46,169 nt of DNA, taken from positions 1-46,169 of the forward strand of contig MIBJ01000080.1 in the NCBI GenBank assembly GCA_001829495.1, in the 5' to 3' direction. Both the position numbers and the translations under genes were made by a program. The stretch's first letter is position 1, and every line of letters begins with the position of its first letter. Under the pieces are notes generated by a model. The model ran no database searches. It was not told the DNA's origin and worked only from the letters and a program-made list of their open reading frames with translations. This DNA comes from Spirochaetes bacterium RBG_16_49_21. Its GTDB lineage: Bacteria; Spirochaetota; UBA4802; UBA5550. This document shows, piece after piece, positions 30,456-39,219 of the stretch.

Positions 30456-31286
30456 ATGAAAAACAGAAAAACCATATTAATCACCGGATGCAGCTCCGGC
30501 ATCGGTAAGGCAACCGCCCGGCATTTTCACCAAAAAGGATGGAACGTGGTCGCCACCATGAGAAACCCCGGGAAAGAAAAAAGCCTGAGCGAAGATGATC
30601 GATTAATCAAATTAAAACTGGACGTCCAGGACAAAGCGACGATCAAAAACGCCTTGAAGAGCGCCATTAAGAGATTCGGGAAAATCGACGTCGTGGTGAA
30701 CAACGCCGGATACGGCACCGCAGGCCCGTTGGAAGCCGCGCGTGACGATCAGATTAAGCGGCAGTTTGACGTGAACCTGTTCGGCGTGATCGACGTTACC
30801 CGGGCCGTTTTACCGCATTTCAGGGAAAACAAGAGCGGCAGGTTTATCAATATCTCTTCAATGGGGGGGCTGGTCACCTTTCCATTTTTTTCTTTATACC
30901 ATGCCACTAAATGGGCCATAGAAGGATTTTCCGAAAGTCTGCAATACGAGCTGGAACACCTGGGGATCGATGTTAAAGTCGTGGAGCCGGGCGCGGTAAA
31001 AACCGATTTTGCCGGCAGGTCCCTGGATCTGTTCGACGTATCAGGCTATCCTGACCATCAGTCTCTGGTTGAGAAGATGAAAAAAAATTTCGATCAGAGG
31101 AGCAGCAAGGCATCCGGTTATTCCGAACCTGAACAGATTGCCGCCGTGATTTTTAAGGCTGCGAGCGATGCAAATGGCCGTTTCAGGTTCATTGCGGGAA
31201 AAGACGCCAGGCTGGTGTGGAGATTAAGACGACTTTTAAGCTTTAAATTATTCCGGGCCATAATCAAAAAACAAGCCCTGGGTTAA
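30456..31286 (+). CDS. Short-chain dehydrogenase/reductase
   Basis: 276 residues from the ATG at 30456, supported by GGGAGGAG nearby. SDR motifs: TGCSSGIGKA (NAD(P)-binding), the basic Arg of ATMRNPGK suggesting NADP preference, NNAGYG, catalytic Ser in NISSMGG and Y-x3-K in YHATKWA. The C-terminus (WRLRRLLSFKLFRAIIKKQ) is basic and may be membrane-associated. It resembles classical oxidoreductases acting on ketones or retinoid-like substrates; the true substrate is unknown. It ends 10 bp before the tRNA-derived attachment repeat. Confidence 0.9.
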   Translation: MKNRKTILITGCSSGIGKATARHFHQKGWNVVATMRNPGKEKSLSEDDRLIKLKLDVQDKATIKNALKSAIKRFGKIDVVVNNAGYGTAGPLEAARDDQIKRQFDVNLFGVIDVTRAVLPHFRENKSGRFINISSMGGLVTFPFFSLYHATKWAIEGFSESLQYELEHLGIDVKVVEPGAVKTDFAGRSLDLFDVSGYPDHQSLVEKMKKNFDQRSSKASGYSEPEQIAAVIFKAASDANGRFRFIAGKDARLVWRLRRLLSFKLFRAIIKKQALG

Positions 31287-31296
31287 GGAAAAAATC

Positions 31297-31342
31297 TGGG
31301 TTGCCCGGGGCTCGAACCCGGGACCTACTGATTAAGAGTCAG
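31297..31342. repeat. attachment-site copy: 46-bp tRNA-Lys 3' part
   Basis: These 46 bases are identical to 34120-34165 of the intact tRNA-Lys gene and include its acceptor 3' strand, T-arm and most of the anticodon arm. The match stops before the D-arm. This is the distal attachment site expected after integration at a tRNA 3' end. Confidence 0.85.
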
Positions 31343-31563
31343 ACAAGAGCAGAAACACCTACACGAATATAAAGGAAACATTGCTCTTTTAATATATTTA
31401 AGTCAATCAAAAAGCGCCTTTGTGCATCTACTTCCTGAAATTTTGCTTACATTTTGCTACACATGGAAAATCGTTGAATAGAGGATCTGTTATGTAGGTA
31501 GCTGATAATTTTTAGATTGGAGTAATCTTTGTTGGTAAAAAAATTTTTGAAAAAATTTAGAAG

Positions 31564-32460
31564 TTATGCTTGTAATTTATGAGCCTTGCATATTTTGCAG
31601 TCACAATAAAAGTTGGTAAAATGCCGGACACCAACAGCTATGCCATCTTTTCGATCTGCTCTTTTGAAAATATGATCAAATAATTTTTCATTTCTATTTT
31701 CCAAATATCTTCTCAAGGAATAGGCACACACATCTGCAATTTGTATCATGCTTGTCAATTGAGAATTAACAAATAGAGGTGTTTCGATTATATTTTCAAT
31801 TGAAGTCCAAAAAGTGCCCGATTTATGAAAATTTTTCATAAGCTCGGTATGCTTTTTAGCAACAGTTTCATTATTATCATGAATAAGCATTCCATAAGTT
31901 GGATGCACATGATCGATTACTTTTAGAAATCTCTCGAACCTTGAAACAATTTGTTCGAAAGTTTGTTCGTCTATTGATAAATTTGATTTTGCCGGGTTAA
32001 AATGAATTTTATCGATGCATTCTGCAAATAATCGGGCAAAATTCCAATTCCCTATGGTTTTTGCGATTTCTTCTACAAAACTCATTCTTTCATGATGGGC
32101 TAAATGAATATAATTTTTGGTCTGAGAATAATTTTTTTTTGTTTGTTTATATAACCATCGATTTTTTGATTTCTGTAATTTTAATAAATCAACATTTCTA
32201 TATTTATTTACTTCATAAATTCTGGTATTATAATCTAAAGAATTAAAATTCCTAATTTTATTTTGTTCAGTATAATTGCGGAGTAACCAACCTGTGTGTA
32301 TTTCAGCATTAGTCAATTTATACGTATTCTTAATGCGATTTATATCTTGTTCGCATGATTTCCATTTGCCTATAGGTATTGTAATACCCGCCAAGATATA
32401 GTGGGACGTATTGCCAGGAATCTGAGGTGTTCCTGATTCATCTATGTAGCATAAATACAT
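31564..32460 (-). CDS. DUF3800 protein
   Basis: 298 residues from the ATG at 32460 (MYLCYIDESGTPQIPG); a longer frame is possible. The DUF3800 signature is YIDESG near the N-terminus and IQIADVCAYSLRRYLE near the C-terminus, acidic residues expected to bind metal in an RNase H-like fold. DUF3800 genes are common in phages, islands and defence clusters, but their activity is not established. A Cys cluster (YCDCKICKAHK) ends the protein. AT-rich composition and codon use mark it as acquired. The 220 bp between it and the left attachment copy hold nothing recognised. Confidence 0.82.
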   Translation of the reverse strand: MYLCYIDESGTPQIPGNTSHYILAGITIPIGKWKSCEQDINRIKNTYKLTNAEIHTGWLLRNYTEQNKIRNFNSLDYNTRIYEVNKYRNVDLLKLQKSKNRWLYKQTKKNYSQTKNYIHLAHHERMSFVEEIAKTIGNWNFARLFAECIDKIHFNPAKSNLSIDEQTFEQIVSRFERFLKVIDHVHPTYGMLIHDNNETVAKKHTELMKNFHKSGTFWTSIENIIETPLFVNSQLTSMIQIADVCAYSLRRYLENRNEKLFDHIFKRADRKDGIAVGVRHFTNFYCDCKICKAHKLQA

Positions 32461-32700
32461 TTGGAAGTGATTAGTAGAAATAAAAAAGCGACTGGAGATG
32501 GGGGTCATGCCCCCTCTTGGAGACGCCCAGCGACTCCTTCCAGACGCATTGATACTATACTAATAACGGAAGAATTTGGCAATAACAAAATAGTAAAATG
32601 CAAAAAAAGTAAAAAAAAAGTGAAAAAATTTGAAAAAAAATTCAAATTTTTACTAAACAATAAAAAAATTCTACTCATATTTTACAAGACTATAAAATTC
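32461..32700. other. AT-rich, A-run-dominated intergenic stretch
   Basis: The first 100 bp contain a GGGG-TCATG-CCCC hairpin near 32500. The rest (about 32590-32690) is dominated by A runs and reads as lysine-rich nonsense on the plus strand. No gene is called. Confidence 0.5.
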
Positions 32701-32728
32701 TTGACAAGACGGTCTTATGCGACATAAT
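32701..32728 (+). promoter_or_regulatory. Promoter with spacer palindrome, seven bases from the ATG
   Basis: TTGACA (32701-32706), 16-bp spacer, CATAAT (32723-32728). The spacer contains the palindrome AAGACGGTCTT (32706-32716). The ATG at 32736 is seven bases beyond the -10 box, predicting a leaderless mRNA. Confidence 0.55.
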
Positions 32729-32735
32729 CCTCCCC

Positions 32736-32918
32736 ATGGATCCCATCCCCACCATCACCCCCGAAAGAAAATCAAAAGGAAAATACGAACATTCAGCCCC
32801 CTTTGTGGTGTTTATCGATCGTGATAACATGACGTTAGAATTCAGGGACCAGGTGAGCTTTGAGATTGCCGTCCGGCACCTGCAGAAGATAAGGTTAAAA
32901 TTTTTTAGCCAGCAGTAA
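32736..32918 (+). CDS. Small hypothetical protein (60 aa)
   Basis: No family recognised. The middle reads APFVVFIDRDNMTLEFRDQV, followed by SFEIAVRHLQKIRLKFFSQQ, a plausible strand pair plus amphipathic helix. There is no ribosome-binding site, but a good promoter lies directly before the ATG. Its end is one base from the convergent CsgG/LpoB-like gene. A small island cargo protein or regulator is possible. Confidence 0.5.
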   Translation: MDPIPTITPERKSKGKYEHSAPFVVFIDRDNMTLEFRDQVSFEIAVRHLQKIRLKFFSQQ

Positions 32919-32919
32919 T

Positions 32920-33474
32920 TTATTTTTTCAGTTGTTCTTTAATTTGCTCGAAAAACAGCTTTGCCACATCCGCAGGCGTTTTTCTACTGGCGACACTTAT
33001 TATATTGACAATTGAATGTCTGCTATCACTAACTCCGCCACCTGAAAAATTTGCGGTAATAAGGACTGCCGCAGTTTCGATGTCTACCATACGCATCTGG
33101 GCGCTAAAAGCAACACTGCTCCTGCCGGAATATTTAAGGACCACGATCGCATTTGTGCCGAGTATCTTACCCGCTTCAATAGCATTGTCCGATGATACGA
33201 TGCCACTTTGTGAGAATTGATGTTCGGCCAGGATTTTGTTGATATGATTCCGGTCTATGACGTTAAACCCGAGGCGCATAAATTCAGCTTCAACAGAGGA
33301 AAAGAAGGCAGATACATCGCCCTGATCCGCCTGGTTATATTTGCTTTTCTCCTCCTCGAAAAACACGGCGATTTTGTTATGCTTTTCTATGGATAATTTC
33401 GGGCTGACAATTATGGTAATATCCGCAGCGAAAACGGGGATAGAAATAAGGCAAAATATAAATAGCTTTTTCAT
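32920..33474 (-). CDS. Exported CsgG/LpoB/FlgO-like protein
   Basis: 184 residues with a signal peptide (MKKLFIFCLISIPVFAA). The mature part has the features of this fold: IAVFFEEEKSKY, a SSVEAEFMRLGFNVIDRNHI block, ILAEHQFSQSGIVSSDNAIEAGKILGTNAIVVLKYS, and RMVDIETAAVLI. Spirochaetes encode many such periplasmic or outer-membrane proteins, some acting in secretion or cell-wall regulation. It lies inside the tRNA-Lys island. No lipobox cysteine is seen, so it is probably soluble. Confidence 0.75.
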   Translation of the reverse strand: MKKLFIFCLISIPVFAADITIIVSPKLSIEKHNKIAVFFEEEKSKYNQADQGDVSAFFSSVEAEFMRLGFNVIDRNHINKILAEHQFSQSGIVSSDNAIEAGKILGTNAIVVLKYSGRSSVAFSAQMRMVDIETAAVLITANFSGGGVSDSRHSIVNIISVASRKTPADVAKLFFEQIKEQLKK

Positions 33475-33616
33475 TGGTAAGCCTCCCGCAATATTGGGGT
33501 TATTTCTATAATAAGAATAAGCCCGGGTCTCTCATAGCTCTGTATTTAATCGATTGATGATACATTTTTCCACACTGTCAATATTTAATTTTTTTATATT
33601 CGGGAGCTTCCCCTAA

Positions 33617-34018
33617 TCACTTCGACCTCCCCCCCAGTACCGGGAGGATGTGCTTTATCCATAATTGGCTTGATTCGATGCAATGCCGCGGTGAAAGACG
33701 CCTGCCGCTGGCGCGTTTGCTTATGGCCCAACGCGACTCCCAGGCGAAAAAATCAGGTCCGGCAAAATCAAACAGGGTCACCTGGTTGCCATCAATGCCG
33801 GTATAAATGCCTTCTGATTTCTGTTCTTCAATCTTCTTTAGGATAGATTCGCGCTCTGTTTTCTTGATCTGTTCGATCGCCCAGGTCTCGGCCGCTTTCT
33901 CAGAAGTGCATCCGGTAGACTTTCCGTGGGACCTTGTGCCGTCAGGAAGACGGAATTGGCAATAATAAACGGTCTTTCCTTTTAGTTTACGCGGGTAGAG
34001 GGTGAATTGCTTCGGCAT
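33617..34018 (-). pseudogene. Truncated tyrosine recombinase (integrase) N-terminal part
   Basis: 133 codons. The arm-binding start is typical (KQFTLYPRKLKGKTVYYCQF, RLPDGTRSHGKSTGCTSEKAA), followed by the core-binding region (FFAWESRWAISKRASGRRLSP). It stops at PVLGG just after a run of seven Gs (33641-33647), where the catalytic domain with Arg, His and Tyr should begin. No continuation was found in the other frames over the next 100 bp. Position next to tRNA-Lys and orientation fit the integrase of the island. Inactive. Confidence 0.85.
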
Positions 34019-34119
34019 TTAAAACCTCCTCGCAAAATTTTGCTACATTTTAGGATGTTTCAAGCGCCGTTTGTCAACAGTCTTTTTCCATAACTCCTAA
34101 CTGGATCAGGACTTATCTT

Positions 34120-34192
34120 TGGGTTGCCCGGGGCTCGAACCCGGGACCTACTGATTAAGAGTCAGTTGCTCTACCAGCTGAGCTAGCAACCC
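34120..34192 (-). tRNA. tRNA-Lys (CTT)
   Basis: On the minus strand a complete cloverleaf is seen: 7-bp acceptor (GGGTTGC with GCAACCC), D-arm GCTC-AGCTGGTA-GAGC, anticodon arm ACTGA-CTCTTAA-TCAGT with anticodon CTT, and T-arm CCGGG-TTCGAGC-CCCGG. The discriminator is A and CCA is not encoded. It is the integration site of the small island to its left. Confidence 0.95.
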
Positions 34193-34342
34193 CTTTATCC
34201 TGAGGGACAAGTATCCGGACCTTGGTTTGCGCGGCCGGAACCCGCCGTCCTGCCGCTGAACGATCCCTCAAGATTTGGATATTTATATAAATAAAAAACA
34301 CCTGCTAAAAAAATCAATTAAAATAATTAATAGAGTTAGAAG

Positions 34343-34371
34343 TTGACAAAACCGTATATTCGTGTTACATT
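34343..34371 (+). promoter_or_regulatory. Promoter of the RHH-PIN pair
   Basis: TTGACA (34343-34348), 17-bp spacer, TACATT (34366-34371), 19 bases before the ATG at 34391; GAGAGG lies between. Confidence 0.6.
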
Positions 34372-34390
34372 GCAGTACGAGAGGTTCTCC

Positions 34391-34609
34391 ATGAATCAAA
34401 CATTAACGATACGAATTCCTGACGAATTAAAAAAGGAATTGGAAGAGATAAGCAAAATTGAACAAAAACCGGTCAGTGATCTTGTCCGTGATTCGTTGAG
34501 GAGATATGTCGCCCTTCGGCGGTTTCGTCAGCTCCGCAATATGGTTCTCCCCTTTGCAGAAGCCCAGGGAATTCTTACCGATGAAGATGTTTTTAAGCTT
34601 ATTTCATGA
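34391..34609 (+). CDS. Ribbon-helix-helix antitoxin
   Basis: 72 residues from the ATG at 34391. NQTLTIRIPDELKKELEEIS gives the RHH strand and first helix, and KPVSDLVRDSLRRYVALRRF the second helix. The C-terminus (GILTDEDVFKLIS) is the toxin-binding part. GAGAGG precedes the ATG. It overlaps the PIN toxin gene by four bases (ATGA). Expected to repress its promoter and neutralise the toxin. Confidence 0.88.
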   Translation: MNQTLTIRIPDELKKELEEISKIEQKPVSDLVRDSLRRYVALRRFRQLRNMVLPFAEAQGILTDEDVFKLIS

Positions 34610-35010
34610 AAATAGTGCTCGATAGCAACATTATCGTCGCAGCTTATGCGGGTCGAGGACTTTGCAATTCCTTATTTGAGTTATGCATTGATAGATATTC
34701 CATCATTATCAGTGATTTTATTTTAACCGAAGTTAATCGGACGTTACACAATAAATTAAAAATGCCGCAACAAAATGTTCAAATTATCATTGATTATTTA
34801 AAAGAATTTTGCATTTTATCAACGTATACCGGATTAACCGAAAAAATTTGCCGTGATAAAAATGATAATGATATTATTGCGCTGGCTGTCGGTAACAATG
34901 TTGATTATTTGATAACCGGCGATAACGATCTGTTGGTTTTAAAAAAATATAAAAAGCTTAAAATTATTTCTCCAAGAGATTTCTGGCTGATAGCCAAAGG
35001 CGGTAATTAG
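34606..35010 (+). CDS. PIN-family toxin (COG1569 type)
   Basis: 134 residues. Acidic residues of the PIN domain: D6 in VLDSNIIVAA, the Glu of ILTEVNRTL, the Asp pair in KNDNDIIALAVG and the Asp of YLITGDNDLL. The phrase KYKKLKIISPRDFW closes the family pattern. Partner of the RHH antitoxin. It lies just outside the tRNA-Lys island. Confidence 0.88.
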   Translation: MKIVLDSNIIVAAYAGRGLCNSLFELCIDRYSIIISDFILTEVNRTLHNKLKMPQQNVQIIIDYLKEFCILSTYTGLTEKICRDKNDNDIIALAVGNNVDYLITGDNDLLVLKKYKKLKIISPRDFWLIAKGGN

Positions 35011-35051
35011 CCGGGGATTGCTCAGTTTCAATTGAATAATAATCTTCCCCT

Positions 35052-36128
35052 TTATGGTATGAGAAAGTCTATTTTAGTATTTACAATAATATTTCCCTTT
35101 TCTTTAAGAAGAAAAATAGTATTCAAGTCAGAGCTCATATAATCACCGCTGAGGTGCTTTTTATCGCTGTTTATATCGATATATGAATACAAATAGTATT
35201 TACCGGGATGAACATTATTAAAAGTATAGCTCTTTGTATTTATGGGAAGATATGCATATTTTGAAATATATTTTAAATTTTCTTTTTTGTACTTAAGCCC
35301 TTCAAAAAGAGATTCGGTAGTTAATAAGAGGAATAACTCATGATTATTTTTGACTTTTATATCATCATCAACAATAATATTTACCGTAACATTTCCTACA
35401 TACGGCTGCGTCGCCGAACTATACGGATCATTCTCGAATGAAAAGTAAATGCTTTCGGACATGTTTTTAAAAACATTGGAAAAATCTTTTATCATGACCG
35501 GCCGTGGAAATTTGAAATGTGATACGGCCCCGGAAGCGGATTTACGATCCCCCAGCTTTGCCTTCCACCTTGAATGCAGTTGCAGCGGATAAACTTTATT
35601 AAATTTACTGGTGTAGACTTCCATTATGAATTCATCGTCTTTAAAAAAGAATTCCGTGTATGCCCGTTTTGCGCCTGTTTGAAAATCGGAAAATCTATAG
35701 TATCCTTCCGATTCCCTGACCGTATCGACAGCTTCATACGTTACGCAGCCTTTATTTTGAAAAACGCCCTCTGTACGCATTGCGACTTTTAATCGATTAT
35801 TATGCTTTACTATAAACAAACTGATGTAATTTAAGGTATCCTTGTCAAGCGTGGAATATTGCGATACTTGCCCGGGCGATACAGGCCGAAAATCCACATA
35901 CCATTTATCAAAACTCCCTGCCGGCGTGGCAGAGGATACGGGCCCGTTCCATAATCCGGAAATCCTGCTTAAAATTCCAAAGCCAAAAATATTTTTGCTT
36001 TCATTATTCGGATTATCAGCAGGGGATACTTTTTCATTCTGCTTATTTATCTTCTCGGCGCTAATGCCGGGCATAAATAACAGTAAACCGACCGGTAATA
36101 ATAAAAGAATTATTCTTTTAAGAAGCAT
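35052..36128 (-). CDS. Exported protein of unknown function
   Basis: 358 residues from the ATG at 36128, chosen because GAGGAGG lies just before it and a signal peptide follows (LLKRIILLLLPVGLLLFMPG). The mature protein has a domain around residues 60-230 (PAGSFDKWYVDFRPVSPGQV, RTEGVFQNKGCVTYEAVDTV) and a C-terminal beta-sandwich-like segment (NVTVNIIVDDDIKVKN, GKYYLYSYIDINSDKKHLSGDY). The second reminds of carboxypeptidase-regulatory-like modules, a weak resemblance. No function is inferred. Confidence 0.7.
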   Translation of the reverse strand: MLLKRIILLLLPVGLLLFMPGISAEKINKQNEKVSPADNPNNESKNIFGFGILSRISGLWNGPVSSATPAGSFDKWYVDFRPVSPGQVSQYSTLDKDTLNYISLFIVKHNNRLKVAMRTEGVFQNKGCVTYEAVDTVRESEGYYRFSDFQTGAKRAYTEFFFKDDEFIMEVYTSKFNKVYPLQLHSRWKAKLGDRKSASGAVSHFKFPRPVMIKDFSNVFKNMSESIYFSFENDPYSSATQPYVGNVTVNIIVDDDIKVKNNHELFLLLTTESLFEGLKYKKENLKYISKYAYLPINTKSYTFNNVHPGKYYLYSYIDINSDKKHLSGDYMSSDLNTIFLLKEKGNIIVNTKIDFLIP

Positions 36129-36628
36129 GATCCTCCTCCTCTGGTCGCGTCCATCTGAGTGCGTAAAATGATGTAGAAAAAGTATCGTATACCTGCCAGG
36201 GCTGAAATTGTCAAGAAACAACAGGGCAGGAGGCGATACAATGCTTTTAACACGGGATACCATAGCGGATACTGATGGCAATCAAAAAACAGGATCATTC
36301 AGCAATTCAGAATATAATAATTGACATTTTGCTTTTGGGGATATATTTATGAAGCAAGGTTTATATATAGCTTGTTATAGACAATGCCGCGCGAGCTTAA
36401 CGGGGGGCTCAGCGAGCCCTCCAGCGGTCGCTCAAATTTATTTTCTTGGCAAAACAAACCAAATGTAAAAAATTTGAAGTTCAACATTTTAAATGAGTTC
36501 AAAAATTTAGGAGGTGTATGAAATGAAATCAAAATTATTCTTCGTGTCACGCTGATCATGGAATGACCGGAAAAATTATTATTGAATGATTTCTGGTGCA
36601 CTCTTAAATAAAAAATAAGGAAGAATAA
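36129..36628. other. Intergenic region with a hairpin and a ten-codon mini frame
   Basis: A G/C-rich hairpin lies at 36402-36422 (GGGCTC-AGC-GAGCCC). A perfect ribosome site AGGAGG at 36509-36514 precedes ATG 36523, which opens a ten-codon frame (KSKLFFVSR after the Met) ending at 36555. It could be a leader peptide for the flavodiiron gene 73 bp downstream or the start of a lost gene. Confidence 0.4.
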
Positions 36629-37819
36629 ATGAATATACATATTAAAAATAATGTTTACTGGGTAGGGAAAATCGATTGGGAATTACGCAAATTTCACGGG
36701 GATGAATACTCAACCCATAAGGGGTCAACATATAATTCCTATCTTATAAAAGAAGAAAAAAGCGTTCTCATCGATACCGTGTGGAAACCTTTTGCAAAGG
36801 AATTTGTTGATAATCTGAGAAATGAAATTGATCTTAAAAAAATCGACTGTATCATTGCAAATCACGCGGAAGTTGACCATAGCGGCGCCCTGCCTGAATT
36901 GATGAGTCATATACCGAACATCCCTATTTATTGTACTGCTAATGGAGTTAAATCTTTGCGGGGTCATTATCATAAAGATTGGGATTTCAGGGTAGTGAAG
37001 ACAGGAGATAAGCTTAATTTGGGCTCTAAAGAATTGATTTTTATCGAAGCGCCGATGTTACATTGGCCGGACAACATGATGTGTTATTTGACTGCAGAAA
37101 ATATTCTGTTCAGCAATGATGCATTCGGTCAACATTATGCCTCTGAATACCTGTTCAATGATCTGGTGGATCAGAATGAACTGTTTATCGAGTGCATGAA
37201 ATATTATGCTAATATACTGACTCCCTTCAGCTCTCTGGTGCTGAAAAAGATAAATGAAGTGCTGTCATTTAATCTTCCTGTTGATCATATTTGCACGAGC
37301 CACGGCGTCATCTGGCGAAAAGATCCAACTCAAATTGTGAATAAATATCTTGAATGGGCTGATAATTATAAGGAAAATCAGATTACAATAGTTTATGATA
37401 CCATGTGGGAAAGCACTCGCCAAATGGCTGAATATATAGCTCACGGCATACGACAGGCTGATGATACGATTAATGTTAAATTATACAATCTGTCGAAGAG
37501 CGATAAGAATGATGTCATTCTCGATATTTTCAAATCTAACGGAATACTTATCGGATCACCGACTATTAATAAAGGCATCCTTACTTCTATAGCAGGATTT
37601 ATCGAAGAGATGAGAGGCCTGAATTTTAAAAATAAAAAGGCTTCTTCCTTCGGCAGTTATGGATGGAGCGGAGAGTCGGTAAAGATGCTGAATGAATCTC
37701 TCCGGCACGCCGGATTTGTTGTTATAGGGGAAGGAATAAGAGTTTTATGGAATCCCGACCATGATGCCATATCTGAATGTATCGAATTCGGCAAAAATTT
37801 TGTATCAAATATAAATTAG
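36629..37819 (+). CDS. fprA: A-type flavodiiron protein
   Basis: 396 residues. The N-terminal metallo-beta-lactamase-like domain has the diiron ligands H78, E80, D82 and H83 in NHAEVDHSG, a further His in MLHWPDNM, an Asp in LFSNDAFG and a His in CTSHGVIWR. The C-terminal flavodoxin domain starts near residue 250 (ITIVYDTMWESTRQMAEYIA) with FMN contacts in GSPTINKG and GSYGWSGESV. Such enzymes reduce O2 to water or NO to N2O in the cytoplasm, protecting anaerobes. No rubredoxin gene is nearby. AAGGAAG precedes the ATG. Confidence 0.95.
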   Translation: MNIHIKNNVYWVGKIDWELRKFHGDEYSTHKGSTYNSYLIKEEKSVLIDTVWKPFAKEFVDNLRNEIDLKKIDCIIANHAEVDHSGALPELMSHIPNIPIYCTANGVKSLRGHYHKDWDFRVVKTGDKLNLGSKELIFIEAPMLHWPDNMMCYLTAENILFSNDAFGQHYASEYLFNDLVDQNELFIECMKYYANILTPFSSLVLKKINEVLSFNLPVDHICTSHGVIWRKDPTQIVNKYLEWADNYKENQITIVYDTMWESTRQMAEYIAHGIRQADDTINVKLYNLSKSDKNDVILDIFKSNGILIGSPTINKGILTSIAGFIEEMRGLNFKNKKASSFGSYGWSGESVKMLNESLRHAGFVVIGEGIRVLWNPDHDAISECIEFGKNFVSNIN

Positions 37820-37826
37820 CTCCCGT

Positions 37827-39170
37827 TTACCACGACATCCTGCACTCATTGAACAGGCGCACCAGGTCGTCCCGCGAAAGCTCCGCGGTTTCGTTGTAGA
37901 ACGCCGACGAGCGCTGCATCTTCCACCGGCTCTGCGGCGCATTCACATTGTAATATACTGATGGAAAGATAGAGACCCCGAGCCGCTTGAGAAATTCGAT
38001 AGTATCCCGCACCTCGTCCCGCGTCTGGCCCGGCAGGCCGAGGATAAAATAAGCCCGCACATTCATTCCGAGGCTTTGTCCGGCGCGGGCGATGCGGGCG
38101 AATTGTGCCGAATCAAAGGGCCGGGCGTGCTTTTCCTGAAGCTCCGGGGAGCGGCTCATCAGGGATATGTTGAGCTCGCGGAATCCGGCCCGGCGCATGA
38201 GTTTCACGATGCCTTCGCCGATCTCTTCCAGGGACACGCCGTTCATGGCGGTGAGGTCGAGCCTCGTCCCGGCTTGTCGCTGATACGCGGCGAGCCCCTC
38301 AAGCAAGGCTGCGGCGCGGCTCTCAGAGGCGAAGATGTTGTCGTCTTCGAAGTTGATCATGGTTACGCCGAGGCTCTCCACACACTCCCTGATCTCCGCA
38401 AGCACAGAGTCCACGCTCCGCTCCCTGCGCTCAGGGCCCCAGATGACGCGGCTTGTGCAGAAGGTGCACCGGTTCGGGCATCCGCGGGATGTTATGATTG
38501 ACGCCGCCCTGGTACGGTAAGCCTTAAAGTCCCTCGGCGCGAGGAATCTTCTGGCCGGATGGGGGAGCCGGTCGATGTCGGCTACGACGCGCCTTTCGTT
38601 ACGCACGATCCGGCGGCCGTCTCGCCTGATGAGATTCTGCACCTGCGAAAGATCAGCGTCCGCTTCGAGGCAGCGCAGGAGCGCGACCGCGCCTTCTTCC
38701 CCCTCGCCCTGTATCACGAAATCGGCGCAATCGCGCAGATAATACTCGGGATATAGAGACGCGTGATAGCCGCCGACGACTATAAAGGCTTCCGGCCTCT
38801 CCTCCCTGACCATGGCGATGACGCGGTCGGTCTCCTGGTAATAGGGGGTGAACAGGGACGGGATAAAGAAGATGTCCGCGTCCGAGCGTTTTATTCTTTG
38901 TCCGATCTCAGCGAAGCTCAACCCGAAATGGGAGTAGTGCCTGAAGGGGAACGAGAGGGCGGGATCGCTGCTTTTCATGTATTTAACCAGATATGAGAAT
39001 TCTTCCGGCAGGGGGATGGCATGTTTTTTCAGGGAATGGCTGTTTATGAAGGACACCTCGAATCCGGCCGATTCAAGCGAGGACATGATATAGAGAAGCC
39101 CGAGCGGCTGGCGCCGTATCGACGTGTAATAGAAATCCTGTATGGGAGGGTTGATGAAGCAGGCTTTCAT
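37827..39170 (-). CDS. B12-binding radical SAM protein
   Basis: 447 residues from the ATG at 39170 (MKACFINPPIQDFYY). The N-terminal cobalamin-binding domain includes RRQPLGLLYIMSSLESAGFEV and VVGGYHASLYPEYYLRDCADFVIQGEGEEG. The radical SAM core has ITSRGCPNRCTFC (C-x3-C-x2-C), a FEDDNIFASE strand and FILGLPGQTRDEV. The substrate is unknown; the family includes methylases and ring-forming enzymes. It converges with fprA, only seven bases apart. It is not closely similar to the other B12 radical SAM protein at 7.6 kb. Confidence 0.88.
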   Translation of the reverse strand: MKACFINPPIQDFYYTSIRRQPLGLLYIMSSLESAGFEVSFINSHSLKKHAIPLPEEFSYLVKYMKSSDPALSFPFRHYSHFGLSFAEIGQRIKRSDADIFFIPSLFTPYYQETDRVIAMVREERPEAFIVVGGYHASLYPEYYLRDCADFVIQGEGEEGAVALLRCLEADADLSQVQNLIRRDGRRIVRNERRVVADIDRLPHPARRFLAPRDFKAYRTRAASIITSRGCPNRCTFCTSRVIWGPERRERSVDSVLAEIRECVESLGVTMINFEDDNIFASESRAAALLEGLAAYQRQAGTRLDLTAMNGVSLEEIGEGIVKLMRRAGFRELNISLMSRSPELQEKHARPFDSAQFARIARAGQSLGMNVRAYFILGLPGQTRDEVRDTIEFLKRLGVSIFPSVYYNVNAPQSRWKMQRSSAFYNETAELSRDDLVRLFNECRMSW

Positions 39171-39219
39171 GGCCGAATGAAAAATGATGGACGTGATTTT
39201 TACAAGCACTATAACTAAC

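Larger units (their letters stand above)
31297..34165. mobile_element. Eroded integrative island in tRNA-Lys
   Basis: A 2.87-kb segment bounded by the 46-bp direct repeats. It holds, from left to right, a DUF3800 gene, a small unknown gene, a CsgG/LpoB-like gene and a truncated tyrosine recombinase adjacent to the tRNA. Base composition is lower in GC than the flanking core genes. The size and the broken recombinase point to an old, immobile remnant. Confidence 0.8.

Noticed and set aside
31297-31342. A second tRNA-Lys gene
   Set aside because: Only the 3' part is present; the D-arm and 5' acceptor strand are absent, so it is an attachment-site copy.
34343-34390. Upstream TTG start for the RHH antitoxin
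   Set aside because: The TTG is the first part of the -35 box TTGACA. The same artefact occurs at 44238, 25635, 30363 and 11115; the later ATGs are correct.
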